A stretch of 64,000 bases of DNA. Origin: Neobacillus sp. PS2-9 (lineage in GTDB: Bacteria > Bacillota > Bacilli > Bacillales > Cytobacillaceae). The notes under the pieces are model-generated. The model saw only the letters and a list, made by a program, of their open reading frames with translations. It was not told where the DNA came from and made no database searches. The stretch covers positions 4,987,501 through 5,051,500 of the forward strand of contig NZ_CP133269.1 of NCBI RefSeq assembly GCF_030915525.1, given 5' to 3'. Each line of letters starts with the position of its first letter. Within the stretch, counting starts at the first letter, position 1. Below, one piece after another: positions 46,189 through 55,050 of the stretch. The translations under genes and the position numbers were made by a program.

Positions 46189-47244
46189 TCATTTTACAGT
46201 TGAATTCATTTCTTCTATAAAAGCAGCGTAATTAGATTTTTTTAATTTATTTAAATCGGTATTATTCCAATCACTGATTGCTGATAGAAAATCACTAACA
46301 TTATCAGAAATGCTTCGTATTCTTTTTAGTTCTTGTAAGGGTTGAATTTTATGTAAATCGTCATCGATTGTATTAATAATATCTTCATTTCTTTTATACT
46401 CTTCTGCCCAATAATTAATGTACTTAACTCTCTCTAGAAGAGAGTAAATATTCACTGCAAATTGAGTCTGCTTTTCAGATTGAGAAGGTAATAAGTCAAT
46501 ATCTGTATCCTTTAGAATTACTAACAGCATTTTTTCTTTGTATTCACGTAAACGCATGACCTCTGAAATTTCATACATACAGTTGACAGATTTTAAATAA
46601 TTATCGCTTATAATACTAATGACAAAATCGTGTTTACCGATTGATTCCATAAATTCTTTTATACTGTCCTTAAATTTCAATCCCCGAATATCTCGTGTTA
46701 AAGTATATCCCATTGCTTTAAAATCATTGTCAATCAAATCAGCAAATGCTGCATCCGCCCAACAATATGAAATAAAAATCTTTGGTTTCATTTCCTCAAC
46801 AACTTCAGGTGTAACTGGCTCAATTCCAACAATAATATCTTCAAAATACTCTCTAATATGGTTTACTAATTGAATTGTTACTTGATGGTTAAATGCATCT
46901 ATATGTTCTTGGTATTTTTTACCATCTCCATACCCCATACTAACGTGAATAAACGACTGATTCGCTTCAATATATTTTAACAACTGATAGATGTATGAAA
47001 CTTCCTCTTTTGTGTCTAATGGCAATACTAATTTATCATTCCATCCTTTTTGTCCTATTATCTCTTCAAAATTAATCGTTTCTACAGTACATTCATTTAT
47101 AAATTTCATGATTAATGGGCTATTTTCTATAAATAATAAAAACCTTGATAAATCTGTTTGTTCTGACCCGAATTTTGTTGAAAGTAATCTTGAAGAATTT
47201 GTTCTAAAATCTCTGCTAAGTTTATTAATTTGTTTTATATCCAT
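46189..47244 (-). CDS. TIR domain protein
   Basis: The product (351 aa) has an N-terminal domain of about 150 residues that I do not recognise, a TIR domain (about 155-285) and a helical C-terminal part. TIR marks are KIFISYCWADAAFADLI, the DIRGLKF loop, and ISDNYLKSVNCMYEI, where Glu (about 225) is at the place of the catalytic Glu of TIR NADases. Bacterial TIR proteins of this kind deplete NAD or make signal nucleotides on phage attack. The ATG at 47244, with GGGAGGAAG upstream, starts 2 bp after the stop of the zinc-ribbon gene, so the two are translationally coupled. The trigger is unknown. Confidence 0.85.
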   Translation of the reverse strand: MDIKQINKLSRDFRTNSSRLLSTKFGSEQTDLSRFLLFIENSPLIMKFINECTVETINFEEIIGQKGWNDKLVLPLDTKEEVSYIYQLLKYIEANQSFIHVSMGYGDGKKYQEHIDAFNHQVTIQLVNHIREYFEDIIVGIEPVTPEVVEEMKPKIFISYCWADAAFADLIDNDFKAMGYTLTRDIRGLKFKDSIKEFMESIGKHDFVISIISDNYLKSVNCMYEISEVMRLREYKEKMLLVILKDTDIDLLPSQSEKQTQFAVNIYSLLERVKYINYWAEEYKRNEDIINTIDDDLHKIQPLQELKRIRSISDNVSDFLSAISDWNNTDLNKLKKSNYAAFIEEMNSTVK

Positions 47245-47246
47245 CT

Positions 47247-47696
47247 CTACTTCCTCCCGCAGTAAACACAATAAGGGTCAAGCCACTTATCAAGTTCAGT
47301 TACTTTAAAATGAGAATCGCAACATTTTTTATGGACCATGGTTAAGTGATCATCGAGTTCATAAAGTTCAGGTTCATAGGCTACAGGTTTTTTACCCGCA
47401 TTGAATTTAAATAATGAATTTCCTTTAGTTTTTCTTTCCAAACTTTTAAACATTTGATAAATAGCATCTTCGACATAATTTTGGGCAATAGCAAGTGCTT
47501 TTTCGATTACTTCTTCTGAAATAAAAGAATTAAATTCGTCTACTAATCCGCAAATTGGACAAAATATATTTATCACATCTGTTTCTCGAAACTCTGGAGC
47601 CGATATCTTAAATTTATTTCTACAATAGGGACAACATACTCTAAAATATTCATCAGAATCAGTAGGTATTTCTATAGAAAAAGATTCCGTTCTCAT
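47247..47696 (-). CDS. Zinc-ribbon protein coupled to the TIR gene
   Basis: The product (149 aa) carries three Cys pairs: CPYC (about residue 22), CPIC (about 47) and a terminal CVYC, plus an extra CC in HKKCCDSHFKV. It looks like two zinc-binding modules around a helical middle (VIEKALAIAQNYVEDAIYQMFKSLERK). I know no function; as the upstream partner of a TIR effector it could be the sensor, by inference. AAGGAG is 8 nt before the ATG at 47696. Confidence 0.75.
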   Translation of the reverse strand: MRTESFSIEIPTDSDEYFRVCCPYCRNKFKISAPEFRETDVINIFCPICGLVDEFNSFISEEVIEKALAIAQNYVEDAIYQMFKSLERKTKGNSLFKFNAGKKPVAYEPELYELDDHLTMVHKKCCDSHFKVTELDKWLDPYCVYCGRK

Positions 47697-47821
47697 ACTT
47701 TCAACTCCTTGAATAAAAATCAAATAATTTAATCAGGACACAGGAATATATTCAAATAGAATTTACTAACTTTATTCTTTCATATTTACACTACAATTAG
47801 GCATCTTCTAAATATAGAAAA

Positions 47822-47864
47822 CAGCATTTTCCTATATTATACAAAATAATATAAGAAAATGCTG
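47822..47864. repeat. Long palindrome between the two defence modules
   Basis: CAGCATTTTCTTATATTA-type arms (about 18 bp, near perfect) flank a short CAAAA loop. It lies between the rnlB terminator and the zinc-ribbon gene, and could be a terminator or an operator. Confidence 0.75.
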
Positions 47865-47888
47865 CTCCTTTGGAATTCTTATAATAAT

Positions 47889-47914
47889 CAAAAAGCCACC
47901 TTTATTGGTGGCTT
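47889..47914 (-). terminator. Terminator of rnlA-rnlB
   Basis: The stem AAGCCACC/GGTGGCTT is followed leftward by TTTTGATT, 45 bp past the rnlB stop. Confidence 0.85.
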
Positions 47915-47956
47915 TCCAAAACAATAATAACCAACTCATATTACTTCCTATTAGTC

Positions 47957-48319
47957 CTAAATAGAGATACCGTGAAGTAGCAATTTTTTTTGGCTATTAT
48001 TTAAAATGGAGTTGTTAATTATATTTGGATATTGTCTTAAAGTGTTATTTGCCTTAACCCTTAAATCATTTTTTCTTTCGATTTGGATAAAATTTACAGA
48101 ACTATAGTTTATTTTTCCGTTTTCACAGAGTAATTCTATAAAGCGATCTGAATTATTCCCTGAATGCAAAATATTGTCCACAATTATTTTACCAGAGCAA
48201 ACAAAACTATTTTCTTCTTCAAAGTCCCTAAGTAAATCAATTGGACTTTCCGAACTTAAAGTAGTTAGAAGAGCAGAATAAGAAGAGTCATTCAAAAATT
48301 CAATTGAGACTTTCTTCAT
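47957..48319 (-). CDS. rnlB: RnlB family antitoxin
   Basis: The product (120 aa) aligns by eye with E. coli RnlB along most of its length: CSGKIIVDNILHSGNNSDRF against TGEILFDLL...NRF, then CENGKINYSSVNFI, and RQYPNIINNSIL against RNHPEYLEASVL. RnlB blocks the RnlA endoribonuclease. It starts 13 bp after the toxin gene with AGGAGGTG, the same toxin-then-antitoxin order as E. coli rnlAB. It also supports identifying the neighbour as RnlA. Confidence 0.88.
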   Translation of the reverse strand: MKKVSIEFLNDSSYSALLTTLSSESPIDLLRDFEEENSFVCSGKIIVDNILHSGNNSDRFIELLCENGKINYSSVNFIQIERKNDLRVKANNTLRQYPNIINNSILNNSQKKLLLHGISI

Positions 48320-48332
48320 AAATCAACACCTC

Positions 48333-49781
48333 CTAAAATACAGTATAATATTTATCAATTAATTCTAGATTATCAAATATTAATATTCTTGCTTCTTCCA
48401 TTGTTTTAAGAACCCTTGTAACGCCATTTTTATCCCAATGATTTAAAGTATTCCTGTGATTTTGGTAAAAATTATAAAGATCATTTATATGAGATACCTG
48501 TTCCGCTGTATAATGAATTTGATGTGCTTGTTGAAGGTAATAAACATCATCGATTTTATCAAAGCATTTAAATCCATGCACATTATCATCTAGTCTCACT
48601 ATACCCTTACTTACAAGTATCTTATACATATAATATTCAATAACCCTAAGAGAAGGTGTCGCTAAATCGGTATAATCAGGCCTTTTTCCTTTTAGCATTG
48701 TATTATAAACTGCCTGATTAAGTGTATTTATTAACTTCTGATCATTAGTTTTATTTTTATCAAAATTAGGTAGCAAATGATTAAATTTCGTAAATATTTC
48801 ACTTTCTTCAATATTTACTTCATAATAATCATTCAGCAATTCAACAACTTCACCTTTGTTAGGTAAAAGCTCTACAACCAGCATCATTAATTCTTCAAGC
48901 AATTTAGATTGCTTACCTTGAATTGTTGTTGTTCCATTATTATAACAGGAAACAACAATCTTATCATTATTAAGCGATAGGATAAAATTTGTACATTTTT
49001 TTGCTTTTCCAGCTTCCTGAATTCTAATTTCAGCGTTACTTAATTCAAGAAGTTCAAAAATACTTACGAACTCTCCTTTATCGATACCTGTTACAGTAAC
49101 ACAACCATCAGAATTATTTTTAATGCCCTTTTTTAATAAAGACTTTTTAGCTAATTCATCTGCCTTCTCATTATACTCTATACCAGAATGTGCTTTTACC
49201 TTATGGAACTCAATATCTATACACCGTCTCATGTCCGTAACAAAGACAACATAATCCTTTGCAATAGCGGTTTTTGCTTGCCATTCTCCTACAGCCCACT
49301 TTTCAATACCCGTATAGTCATAAAAAATAGCTATTTTCTTATATCCTTTACCAACGGCATGAGTAATGGCACTTTGTACACCTTCTATTTCACCAGCTAC
49401 ATTCCGTGAATCCACGTAATCCTTATTATTATCTGAACCAATTATTTCTTCTGTTGTCCCATCTTTACCTACTAAAACTACACCATATCCATAAACCATT
49501 GATTGATGATCGTAACTTCCATCTACAAATGCAACTAACGTTGTATCGTCAATAGCACTAATATATGTATTGATGTCTGCGCTACTATTTTCGCTTTGAT
49601 TAATAGGCAATGAAGAGGAAGAAGATATAACACCGATGAACTGTTCAGCTTCCTCTTTAGTTGTAAATCCCTTATAAGCCGCTCCAGAAAAGCCATCTAT
49701 TTGCTCTTTACATTCAGCCCATGTTTCGTAAATACCCGCCACTCTACCAGCTTTTACTGCATAATATTTTTTCTTAGCCAA
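48333..49781 (-). CDS. rnlA: Viroplasmin-RNase HI-RnlA fusion toxin
   Basis: The product (482 aa) joins three parts. Residues 4-50 (YYAVKAGRVAGIYETWAECK; FTTKEEAEQFIG) are the viroplasmin/hybrid-binding domain seen in RNase H1. Residues 79-215 are RNase HI, with acidic residues in FVDGSYD, NVAGEIEG, FYDYTGIEKW and NEKADELAK. Residues 235-482 resemble the C-terminal half of RnlA. That part ends with YNFYQNHRNTLNHWD, an R-x4-H HEPN-type motif (Arg443, His448) at the place of the RnlA active site. E. coli RnlA cuts mRNA during T4 infection and needs RNase HI for activity. Start TTG at 49781, six nt after GGGGGA. Confidence 0.87.
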   Translation of the reverse strand: MAKKKYYAVKAGRVAGIYETWAECKEQIDGFSGAAYKGFTTKEEAEQFIGVISSSSSLPINQSENSSADINTYISAIDDTTLVAFVDGSYDHQSMVYGYGVVLVGKDGTTEEIIGSDNNKDYVDSRNVAGEIEGVQSAITHAVGKGYKKIAIFYDYTGIEKWAVGEWQAKTAIAKDYVVFVTDMRRCIDIEFHKVKAHSGIEYNEKADELAKKSLLKKGIKNNSDGCVTVTGIDKGEFVSIFELLELSNAEIRIQEAGKAKKCTNFILSLNNDKIVVSCYNNGTTTIQGKQSKLLEELMMLVVELLPNKGEVVELLNDYYEVNIEESEIFTKFNHLLPNFDKNKTNDQKLINTLNQAVYNTMLKGKRPDYTDLATPSLRVIEYYMYKILVSKGIVRLDDNVHGFKCFDKIDDVYYLQQAHQIHYTAEQVSHINDLYNFYQNHRNTLNHWDKNGVTRVLKTMEEARILIFDNLELIDKYYTVF

Positions 49782-50072
49782 TGTTTATCCCCCAAATCAT
49801 TACATTCTCTATCTATGATAAAAATCTTAGTTCAAATCTTAAACTTAACCCATTATGTTTACTTATTTCACTTCATTTATAATACCACTATAAAACCACT
49901 TGGATACAATATTTGTTAAAAGTTACTTGAACTTTTGATATAAGAAATTTGAACACAAGGGTAAATAGAGCTTCTAAAAAGGCAAATGAAATGGTAGTAG
50001 CATAGAACTGAGTTATTTCCTTGATATATCCCTTAATGTTCACAAAAACTAAAACTGTATAGGTGAAAATTT

Positions 50073-51368
50073 TTACATTAATACAATATTAATTGCCTTC
50101 CAAGATTCTTGCTGTTTCTTCTTATCGAAGGATGGAATAGCATCAAATTTTACCTTTAACCCTTCTTTTGCTTCACCTTTAATATCGGATTTATAACAAA
50201 AAAATGATTCGTCTGGGGTTTTTATAAAACAAAAGGGTTTTTCATCTTTGACTTGTATAAGGGTCCCGTTTAAAGCATTTTTAGACTCCCTTTTTGAATT
50301 TCCTTCAATAGTTTTTTTATTATCTGAGGCAGCTATCGTATTCCAATACGTTCGGCATTGATGAAGGACATCTTTATAATTCATCATATTGGTGAGATTT
50401 AAATAATTACCAGTTTCCTTTATTAACTGTTCCACATCACCTTTTACCACCCATTCCTTCTTTTCACGAATAAGTTTAAGCAACAACAGGTGATAATATG
50501 ATTCTTCCAATCTATTTAATTCTTTGCATATCAGAGCGATATCATGAAGTAAAGTTACTATGCTTTCCAACCTATAAGAAAGTGTTGCTGCCTGATACAT
50601 CTTCTTTAAGGCTTTTTCTTTTTCGCCTTTATTTTTTAATACATTTGCTAATTGGTGAACAATCCACCAGTCCACTTTCTTATGTTTACTGAGGTCCGTT
50701 AATACCTGTATTGCTTTATCGGATTTACCCATTTGTTCATACGCTTGAGCTGCCAAACATTGAAAGAATTTTTTTTCTTGATTAGCTTTGTTAATGATAC
50801 TATTCACCATTTCAATCGCTTCTTGATATTTCTTTTGATGAATCAAACATCTTACTTTATGATGATGCCAAATTAAGAAGTTACTCCAACCTGTTGTTCC
50901 TTTAGATAGAGTTATTGGTTCTTTATCCAAGGTATCTGGGTTTATTCTATCAACCCATAGGGTAGCAATGTCCCATTTTTTAAACTGTTTTGCCTTCTTT
51001 AAAACAAATAAAACGGTTGTATTCTTAGGCAACTCATCCGGATTTAATTTCATGATTTTATTTGCTATCGGCAAAACACTTCCTATGGATGCGGTTTCAT
51101 TCATCATTTTTAAGCTGCCAATATAGGTCCAAATTATTTCATTTCGACACCAATTAAAATCCGAATAATCTTTTTCGCATTCCTTTACCAAGGACAAAGC
51201 TTCTTCATTCATATTTAGCTTACGAAGGCAATGCAAGTAACCAGCTGCATCAAATTTATCCTTTGTGGTGGTTTTCCACAATTCATGGTAAATAGGCAGG
51301 GCCTCTTTTAATAGCCCTTGTTTTCTTAAAGAGTTTGCCTGTTGTTTTTGCTGTTGTAAATTACTCAT
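50073..51368 (-). CDS. TPR protein with cold-shock-like C-terminal domain
   Basis: The product (431 aa) starts with tetratricopeptide-type repeats over most of its length (QANSLRKQGLLKEALPIYHELW; AYEQMGKSDKAIQVLTDLSK; NVLKNKGEKEKALKKMYQAA). It ends with about 60 residues like a cold-shock OB fold (GTLIQVKDEKPFCFIKTPDE; FFCYKSDIKGEAKEGLKVKF). This suggests an RNA-binding scaffold or sensor. No enzyme domain is seen. It stands alone between the tns operon and rnlAB. AAAGGTGAT precedes the ATG. Function unknown. Confidence 0.72.
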   Translation of the reverse strand: MSNLQQQKQQANSLRKQGLLKEALPIYHELWKTTTKDKFDAAGYLHCLRKLNMNEEALSLVKECEKDYSDFNWCRNEIIWTYIGSLKMMNETASIGSVLPIANKIMKLNPDELPKNTTVLFVLKKAKQFKKWDIATLWVDRINPDTLDKEPITLSKGTTGWSNFLIWHHHKVRCLIHQKKYQEAIEMVNSIINKANQEKKFFQCLAAQAYEQMGKSDKAIQVLTDLSKHKKVDWWIVHQLANVLKNKGEKEKALKKMYQAATLSYRLESIVTLLHDIALICKELNRLEESYYHLLLLKLIREKKEWVVKGDVEQLIKETGNYLNLTNMMNYKDVLHQCRTYWNTIAASDNKKTIEGNSKRESKNALNGTLIQVKDEKPFCFIKTPDESFFCYKSDIKGEAKEGLKVKFDAIPSFDKKKQQESWKAINIVLM

Positions 51369-51552
51369 GGGTATATCACCTTTGTCTTCATTACTTTTCC
51401 ATTTATTTTAATACATGAAGTTTAGCAACATCCGCCAACTACTGTTATATGTGATGAGAACATATTATCCTTTTTTACAATATTATCATAAAATTTACAA
51501 TAACTTACTATTCAATTCATCAAAACAATAATAATTTTTGTGAATTCACCTC

Positions 51553-51585
51553 AAAAAAAAATGACCTTTTGCGAAGGCCATTTTT
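51553..51585 (-). terminator. Terminator of the transposition operon
   Basis: The stem AAATGGCCTT/AAGGTCATTT is followed leftward by a run of Ts, 35 bp past the second tniQ stop. Confidence 0.85.
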
Positions 51586-51618
51586 ATTCCAAAACCAAAA
51601 TTATTAATAATATCATCA

Positions 51619-53448
51619 TCAATTCTCTAGAATCTCTTTTATCAATGATTTCACTTCTGGTTTAAGTGGTGTTTTTAAACCAGCCACCCTTTTTACTTTC
51701 CATTCAGTTATTTCCTCATTTCGTTCCTTTAATTTACTTAAGATGAATCTAACTCTTCTTAATTGGAATACAGAAGTATCCTCTAAATAATTATTTAAAA
51801 TAGCATTACTCTTAGGTAGTTTATGCATGTGCTTTTGTAAAAGAGTACGCTTACCTATTTCTGAGCCGATACTAGAAATAGTAATTCGTCGTGGTGGTTC
51901 ATGTTTCAAAATATGACTTGCGGCCATAAGAATTTCATTCTTTATAATAAGATCGCGATTATCCCAATCAATTATTGTTTTATTAGAATCTCTTACCTTT
52001 TTAGGAGAATTGTCATTTAGCCATTTCTTGTCGTTTCGATAAAGGAATAAATACAACGCAGGGTTTTCCCTCCTAATCCGGGTGATACTATGATCTTTGT
52101 TCTTCTCAATTAATGCAACCCATTCTTGTTTTTTAATTTTACATACATCATTGTCTACTGGTTTTTCCTTATTGGCAATTAGATGTTTCTCTTTTGAATA
52201 TTTAATAATTGTGTTGGTATCTACATCTAATTGCCGAGCAACAGCTCTATAACTCATTTTCTTGGTATGTATTAAATCATGCACGGTATTTAACCATATT
52301 GTTCCGAATTGTTTAATCCGACTAATTTTATAAACGTTACTAAATTCTTGCTTCCTTGTATAATAAAATCCACATTCACATTTAAAGGTACCTATTAACT
52401 GTTTAGTCTTCGAACAGGATGTTATCTCTATTTTGGTTATTATTGGTCTTTCATAATGGTCTGCGGCCTTATTTAAGCAGATATATGGGCCATCTCCAAA
52501 CGGATTATCCTTTATGTTTTCAATATGTTGTATTGATTCAAGTGTTTCTCCAAGGAAATGTATAAGTAATATATGCCGAACAGGGTGAAAAGTTTTTCTA
52601 TGCTTTCTGGTGAGAGCTTTTAACCAACAATTTGAATCTTCATAGCAGACATTTGATTGTAAAATGTTTAATACTTCCTCACCATAAAACAACTTGAACT
52701 GCTCGCTCAGTTCCTTCTGTTTAACAATTCCATTGATAGTTAATAAACCTTTTTGCCTTAATAAGTTTTTATACTTTGACTGGAGTATCTTTATTTCAAA
52801 ATTATATGATTTTGTGGCTATTTTTATACAATGCCTAGCTAAACAACACAAATGTTCAAGTGTTTTAAGACTAATATTATTTAGACAAGGTTTAATACAA
52901 TGATTCTTTGAAGCAGCAACAAATAGGTTTCTTTGTTTAGAACGATATGGAACTGAACTTTCATGTAAAACAATATTATGCCTTACACAGACGAATACTC
53001 CCGGAAGCTGATGGTCTACTCTCCAATAAGTCTCTCCATATAAATTTATATCCTCATCAAGACATAGAGGACAGTGATGAAAGAACTTTTTATCCTTTAT
53101 AGCGCTAGCCATTACTCCAGTCATCATATGTACAGCGCCTTTATTATTACCTGAAATCATGGCATCTTTAACAAATGCTTTTTTATCCAACGAAATAAAG
53201 TTGGAGTAGTAATTATAGAAAGTATGACTATTTATCAATTCCTCTTCATCTAAATCAATAAAAAGACTTAGGTGGTTTATTAATTTACCTATTTTTAATG
53301 GTAAATCAGGGACTGCTAATTGCATCGGATGTTCAAATAAGTCTATTGAAGTATGCTTTGGACTTTTATTAGCACAATATTGGTGATACCTAGCAACAAA
53401 GCTGTATAGTAATTCGTTTGAATATAGCTTAGGAATAAAACCAATCAT
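51619..53448 (-). CDS. TniQ/TnsD-type target selector (second copy)
   Basis: The product (609 aa) is full-length for TnsD. The N-terminal TniQ domain (MIGFIPKLYSNELLYSFVAR) carries the zinc cluster CPLC...YWRVDHQLPGVFVCVRH. A second Cys cluster, CECGFYY (about residue 358), is followed by helix-turn-helix-like MSYRAVARQLDVDTNTIIKY. In Tn7, TnsD binds the end of glmS and recruits TnsC. The gene follows tnsC by 9 bp, the canonical tnsD position, so it is the better candidate for the glmS selector; this is inference. Confidence 0.9.
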   Translation of the reverse strand: MIGFIPKLYSNELLYSFVARYHQYCANKSPKHTSIDLFEHPMQLAVPDLPLKIGKLINHLSLFIDLDEEELINSHTFYNYYSNFISLDKKAFVKDAMISGNNKGAVHMMTGVMASAIKDKKFFHHCPLCLDEDINLYGETYWRVDHQLPGVFVCVRHNIVLHESSVPYRSKQRNLFVAASKNHCIKPCLNNISLKTLEHLCCLARHCIKIATKSYNFEIKILQSKYKNLLRQKGLLTINGIVKQKELSEQFKLFYGEEVLNILQSNVCYEDSNCWLKALTRKHRKTFHPVRHILLIHFLGETLESIQHIENIKDNPFGDGPYICLNKAADHYERPIITKIEITSCSKTKQLIGTFKCECGFYYTRKQEFSNVYKISRIKQFGTIWLNTVHDLIHTKKMSYRAVARQLDVDTNTIIKYSKEKHLIANKEKPVDNDVCKIKKQEWVALIEKNKDHSITRIRRENPALYLFLYRNDKKWLNDNSPKKVRDSNKTIIDWDNRDLIIKNEILMAASHILKHEPPRRITISSIGSEIGKRTLLQKHMHKLPKSNAILNNYLEDTSVFQLRRVRFILSKLKERNEEITEWKVKRVAGLKTPLKPEVKSLIKEILEN

Positions 53449-53457
53449 ATTATCACC

Positions 53458-55050
53458 TTATATTATGAATTCATCTACCGGAGACCCTATATATCCTTGT
53501 TCTAAAAGAATTTCATAAGCTGATTTTTTATCCTTTTTACCTTTTTCAATTATTTTTGCTAATAAGTTTTCTGATTTAGTTTCATTGATCATTTTCAATT
53601 GTGATTCTTTATTTTTCTTTTTCATTTCAAGTTGATTTAATGCCTTTACCATGATATCTGTTGAATTAACAACGTTTGGTTCCTTTAAAACAATTCTAAC
53701 AGCTTTTTCTGCATCGTTGGCATCTACTCCTAATGTAATAAGTGCATGGATTGCCTTTTCCATTTGAGAAACTTCAAATTCTTTCTTTTGTCTCTCTTGT
53801 TCATCTTTTTTCTTTTGGATACTAGCTCTTAGATCAATTTTACTTTTTCTTAGTTCTAGAAATTCCTTAAGGTCCATAGGTGTTATATCTTCATATTTTA
53901 TTATTTCTGATTCTCTTCCAGTCCTCAACGCTTTTAACATTGGTTGAACTAGTTTCAAATCTTCATTACCTACTTGTTTTATTGCTTTTGGTGTTATTCT
54001 TTCATTTCCTGTTTCAATTGCTCTACTCTGGGCAAGAGAAAACAGCTTGACTGCAATATCTAAAATCCCTTGACTTTCTTTATATAGAACCTCCATTAGT
54101 TCATCAGTTAGTGGAGTAAAAATTGATGTCCACTGGTATTTCCACATTTCCTCTATCATCATCTTCCAATCATCATCGAATTTCATCTGTTCCCAAACCA
54201 TGTCACCTTGGCCGCTCCCCCGTCTTGCTTGCCTAAAATCTTTTTGTAATACCGCTTTTGCTTTCATAGTCCCTATTAATATGACCGGGATACCAATTTC
54301 ATTAATTAGCGTAACAAAAAAGTTCATCATTTTTTCTGATCCACTGTCCTTTGTTGTAAGCAAATGTTGAATTTCATCAATAATAAGAGTTCCTATACAA
54401 TGAATTCTTGCAATGCGCCCCATATGAATAACCAAGGCACTTATAGAATTTCTAGGATTCCCATATTTACTTAAATAATTGGTACCCAATATTTCATCTA
54501 ACTTTAAAAAAAAATCCATGCAAAGGGTTTTCAAAGAGCCATCGTGTGGACAATTTAATTTTACCCATACTACTTGTATTCGATTAATCGGATGCTTGTG
54601 TAAAATCACTTGAGGATATAAAGAAAGAACTTTTTCAATTGCTGATGTTTTTCCTATACCAGAGAATCCCATTAAGGTAAAACTTGATGCTGATGTCGGT
54701 ACAATGGGATTATTATTACTTAAATATCCAGCTTCCTTACTATCTAAAGGGTTCCTTGCTATATAGCCTGAACGTATTAATCTTGAAATTCTACGCTCCA
54801 AATCAAGATGTTGGGTAACTGGTTGGAAAAATTGTTGAAGGCGAAAAAGCATATGGTATCTTATTTCCTCAGATAATTCTCGTTCTTTTTCATGATAAAG
54901 TGGCTCAAAACGCATTTTTCCATAAGCATCACCCAATGATAAAATAGGTGGCAGTGCTTCAATTAATGGATTACCTTTATACTCAACAATCTCTTGTGGA
55001 TTGTATACCGCCTCCGGAAAATGCTTATCTTTTTTATTCGTATTATCCAT
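53458..55050 (-). CDS. tnsC: TnsC transposition regulator (AAA+ ATPase)
   Basis: The product (530 aa) has Walker A MGFSGIGKTSAIEK (about residue 130) and Walker B TLIIDEIQHLL (about 225), then a long charged C-terminal tail that in Tn7 contacts TnsA/TnsB. TnsC links target selectors to the transposase and gives target immunity. The ATG at 55050 overlaps the tnsB stop by 8 nt, with AGGTGAT upstream; a start four codons earlier is less likely. Confidence 0.93.
   Translation of the reverse strand: MDNTNKKDKHFPEAVYNPQEIVEYKGNPLIEALPPILSLGDAYGKMRFEPLYHEKERELSEEIRYHMLFRLQQFFQPVTQHLDLERRISRLIRSGYIARNPLDSKEAGYLSNNNPIVPTSASSFTLMGFSGIGKTSAIEKVLSLYPQVILHKHPINRIQVVWVKLNCPHDGSLKTLCMDFFLKLDEILGTNYLSKYGNPRNSISALVIHMGRIARIHCIGTLIIDEIQHLLTTKDSGSEKMMNFFVTLINEIGIPVILIGTMKAKAVLQKDFRQARRGSGQGDMVWEQMKFDDDWKMMIEEMWKYQWTSIFTPLTDELMEVLYKESQGILDIAVKLFSLAQSRAIETGNERITPKAIKQVGNEDLKLVQPMLKALRTGRESEIIKYEDITPMDLKEFLELRKSKIDLRASIQKKKDEQERQKKEFEVSQMEKAIHALITLGVDANDAEKAVRIVLKEPNVVNSTDIMVKALNQLEMKKKNKESQLKMINETKSENLLAKIIEKGKKDKKSAYEILLEQGYIGSPVDEFII

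Noticed and set aside
49188..49409. 73-codon plus-strand frame within the RnlA fusion gene
   Set aside because: It is a shadow of the RNase HI domain coding region, with no start signal.
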